DNA from: Aureimonas sp. ME7
GTDB lineage: Bacteria; Pseudomonadota; Alphaproteobacteria; Rhizobiales; Rhizobiaceae
Length of the DNA: 64,000 nucleotides
NCBI RefSeq assembly: GCF_903970965.1
Contig: NZ_CAJCKW010000001.1
Location: 676,803-740,802, forward strand
Direction of reading: 5' to 3'
Part shown: positions 63,376 through 64,000 of the stretch, one piece after another
Layout: the number at the start of each line of letters is the position of its first letter
Numbering within the stretch: position 1 is the first letter of the stretch
Translations under genes and position numbers: made by a program
The notes under the pieces: generated by a model
Databases searched by the model: none
The model's input: the letters and a program-made list of their open reading frames with translations, nothing else
Told to the model about the DNA's origin: nothing

Positions 63376-63821
63376 CGCATTAGAGCCTGTTTTGTTGTTG
63401 CGCACTTCGCCAAATGCCGTCACCGGCACATCAAATATTGTCACCATGCTTCCACCAATTGAAGTCACGGTCGCAGACCTGATCTGTCCTGTGCCTATGC
63501 CCATGTAGACCCCCGGTTAGCCCATATACATCGGTCCGATGCCCATATGCGCCGAAGCGGCGTCGGACCAAGCAACCGCGATCGTGATGTTGGTCGGTAG
63601 TTGCCGACGCAACCACCGAGTTGGCTTCTAGGTCGATGGTTCTCTTCGAGCCGCAGCATGGTCGGGGTTGCGTCAACTACCAGCAGGTTTCCTCAACGCA
63701 TCGCCGCCCGACCGGAACGTACGGCAACCAAGCGAGACCGGTTCACATGCTGCATCCGAGGGATCGCATCGTCGGCTACGTCCTGGCAGCGATCGAACTG
63801 CTTGACCGGGACCCGTTGAAC
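63376..63821. other. Non-coding and fragmentary sequence between the tns region and the IS
   Basis: No intact gene. 63376-63560 is AT-rich for this window and has short repeats of ATGCCCAT. A rightward frame ending HPRDRIVGYVLAAIELLDRDP (about 63740-63820) stops a few codons into the insertion sequence, so it may be the truncated end of a gene interrupted by that element; it is too short to identify. Confidence 0.4.
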
Positions 63822-64000
63822 TGGTCTGCCCCCTGAAAAGTGGCCCTCCTTGAAGTAGGCTTTTGAGCCTTTGGAGGATGCCCAGATGGGACAGAAGAAG
63901 CACAAGCCCGAAGAGATCGTCGCCAAGCTTCGGCAGGTGGACGTGTTGCGCTCGCAGGGCCGCCCGGTGGCGGAGGCGATCCGCACGATCAGCGTGACGG
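63822..64000 (+). mobile_element. IS3-family insertion sequence, left end (continues past the window)
   Basis: The element appears to begin at TGGTCTGCCCCCTGAAAAGTGG (63822), a TG-starting terminal inverted repeat, and leads after 64 bases to an OrfA gene. The other end is outside the window, so the boundary and target duplication cannot be checked. It inserted into sequence just beyond the Tn7-like region. Confidence 0.7.
63886..64000 (+). CDS. IS3-family transposase OrfA (partial)
   Basis: The first 38 residues are visible: GQKKHKPEEIVAKLRQVDVL, then SQGRPVAEAIRTISVT, the N-terminal helix-turn-helix of IS3-family OrfA proteins. TTGGAGGATG precedes ATG 63886. In this family OrfB is made by programmed -1 frameshifting from OrfA; that part lies outside the window. 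Confidence 0.85.
   Translation, partial: MGQKKHKPEEIVAKLRQVDVLRSQGRPVAEAIRTISVT

Noticed and set aside
54492..63440. CRISPR-associated transposon (CAST)
   Set aside because: No cas gene and no CRISPR repeat-spacer pattern is visible in the window, and both TniQ proteins are of the long HTH-bearing type rather than the short TniQ of CAST systems.
63420..63560. Repeated ATGCCCAT/GTCACC motifs as transposon end or CRISPR-like repeats
   Set aside because: Copies are too short and irregularly spaced to support either.

Overview
The window is GC-rich, densely coded DNA of the kind found in Alphaproteobacteria, most likely Hyphomicrobiales (a Rhizobium/Methylobacterium/Aurantimonas-type genome). 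The evidence is indirect: an IolC fused to a DUF2090 aldolase domain, a tandem-HTH LysR regulator, DUF6634, and protein-level resemblance. No rRNA, tRNA or cas gene was seen, so genus and replicon type (chromosome or megaplasmid) are not settled.

Layout. (1) 1-5.9 kb: a ring-cleavage aromatic catabolic cluster. A LysR regulator and a DUF1932 dehydrogenase read left; a GalB-type hydratase, a type I (VOC) extradiol dioxygenase, a GalC/LigK-type aldolase and an aromatic-acid MFS importer read right. Together they look like a gallate/protocatechuate-4,5-type lower pathway ending in pyruvate and oxaloacetate. (2) 6.6-9.5 kb: an OmpR-type response regulator and sensor kinase, followed by a convergent pair of small membrane-anchored proteins of unknown role. 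(3) 10.4-22.5 kb: a probable defence island. It has a DUF2188 protein with a TIR/deoxyribosyltransferase-like partner, a lone DUF433 protein, a broken tctA fragment, and a divergent module of a C5 DNA methyltransferase against a DUF4011-helicase-nuclease and a GHKL-ATPase-nuclease. (4) 22.7-40.4 kb: a 15-gene, single-strand inositol catabolism locus with a LacI regulator, an ABC importer, iolC-D-E-B-G and several accessory dehydrogenases and TIM-barrel isomerases. iolA is not in the window. (5) 40.7-47.2 kb: an orphan remnant of a second methyltransferase gene, a large Avs-like STAND NTPase with an N-terminal nuclease, and small unknown genes. (6) 47.6-63.4 kb: a Tn7-like transposition region. 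The working operon is tnsA-tnsB-tnsC-tniQ-(small genes)-tniQ2, and putative TnsB-binding repeats lie just past it. (7) 63.8 kb to the edge: the start of an IS3-family insertion sequence.

The most unusual part is the seven-gene leftward block at 47.6-53.1 kb, divergent from an XRE regulator and beside the intact tns operon. Three of its proteins appear to be derived from transposase subunits but lack catalytic residues: two TnsA-like proteins and one TnsB-like RNase H-fold domain. They sit with a DUF6634 protein and a soluble AAA+/M41 (FtsH-like) protease. I know of no described system with this make-up. A second unexpected feature is that the C-terminal extension of the intact TnsA matches the N-terminus of TnsB, as if one module had been duplicated across the subunit boundary.

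All homology statements come from reading the translated sequence; no database search was run.
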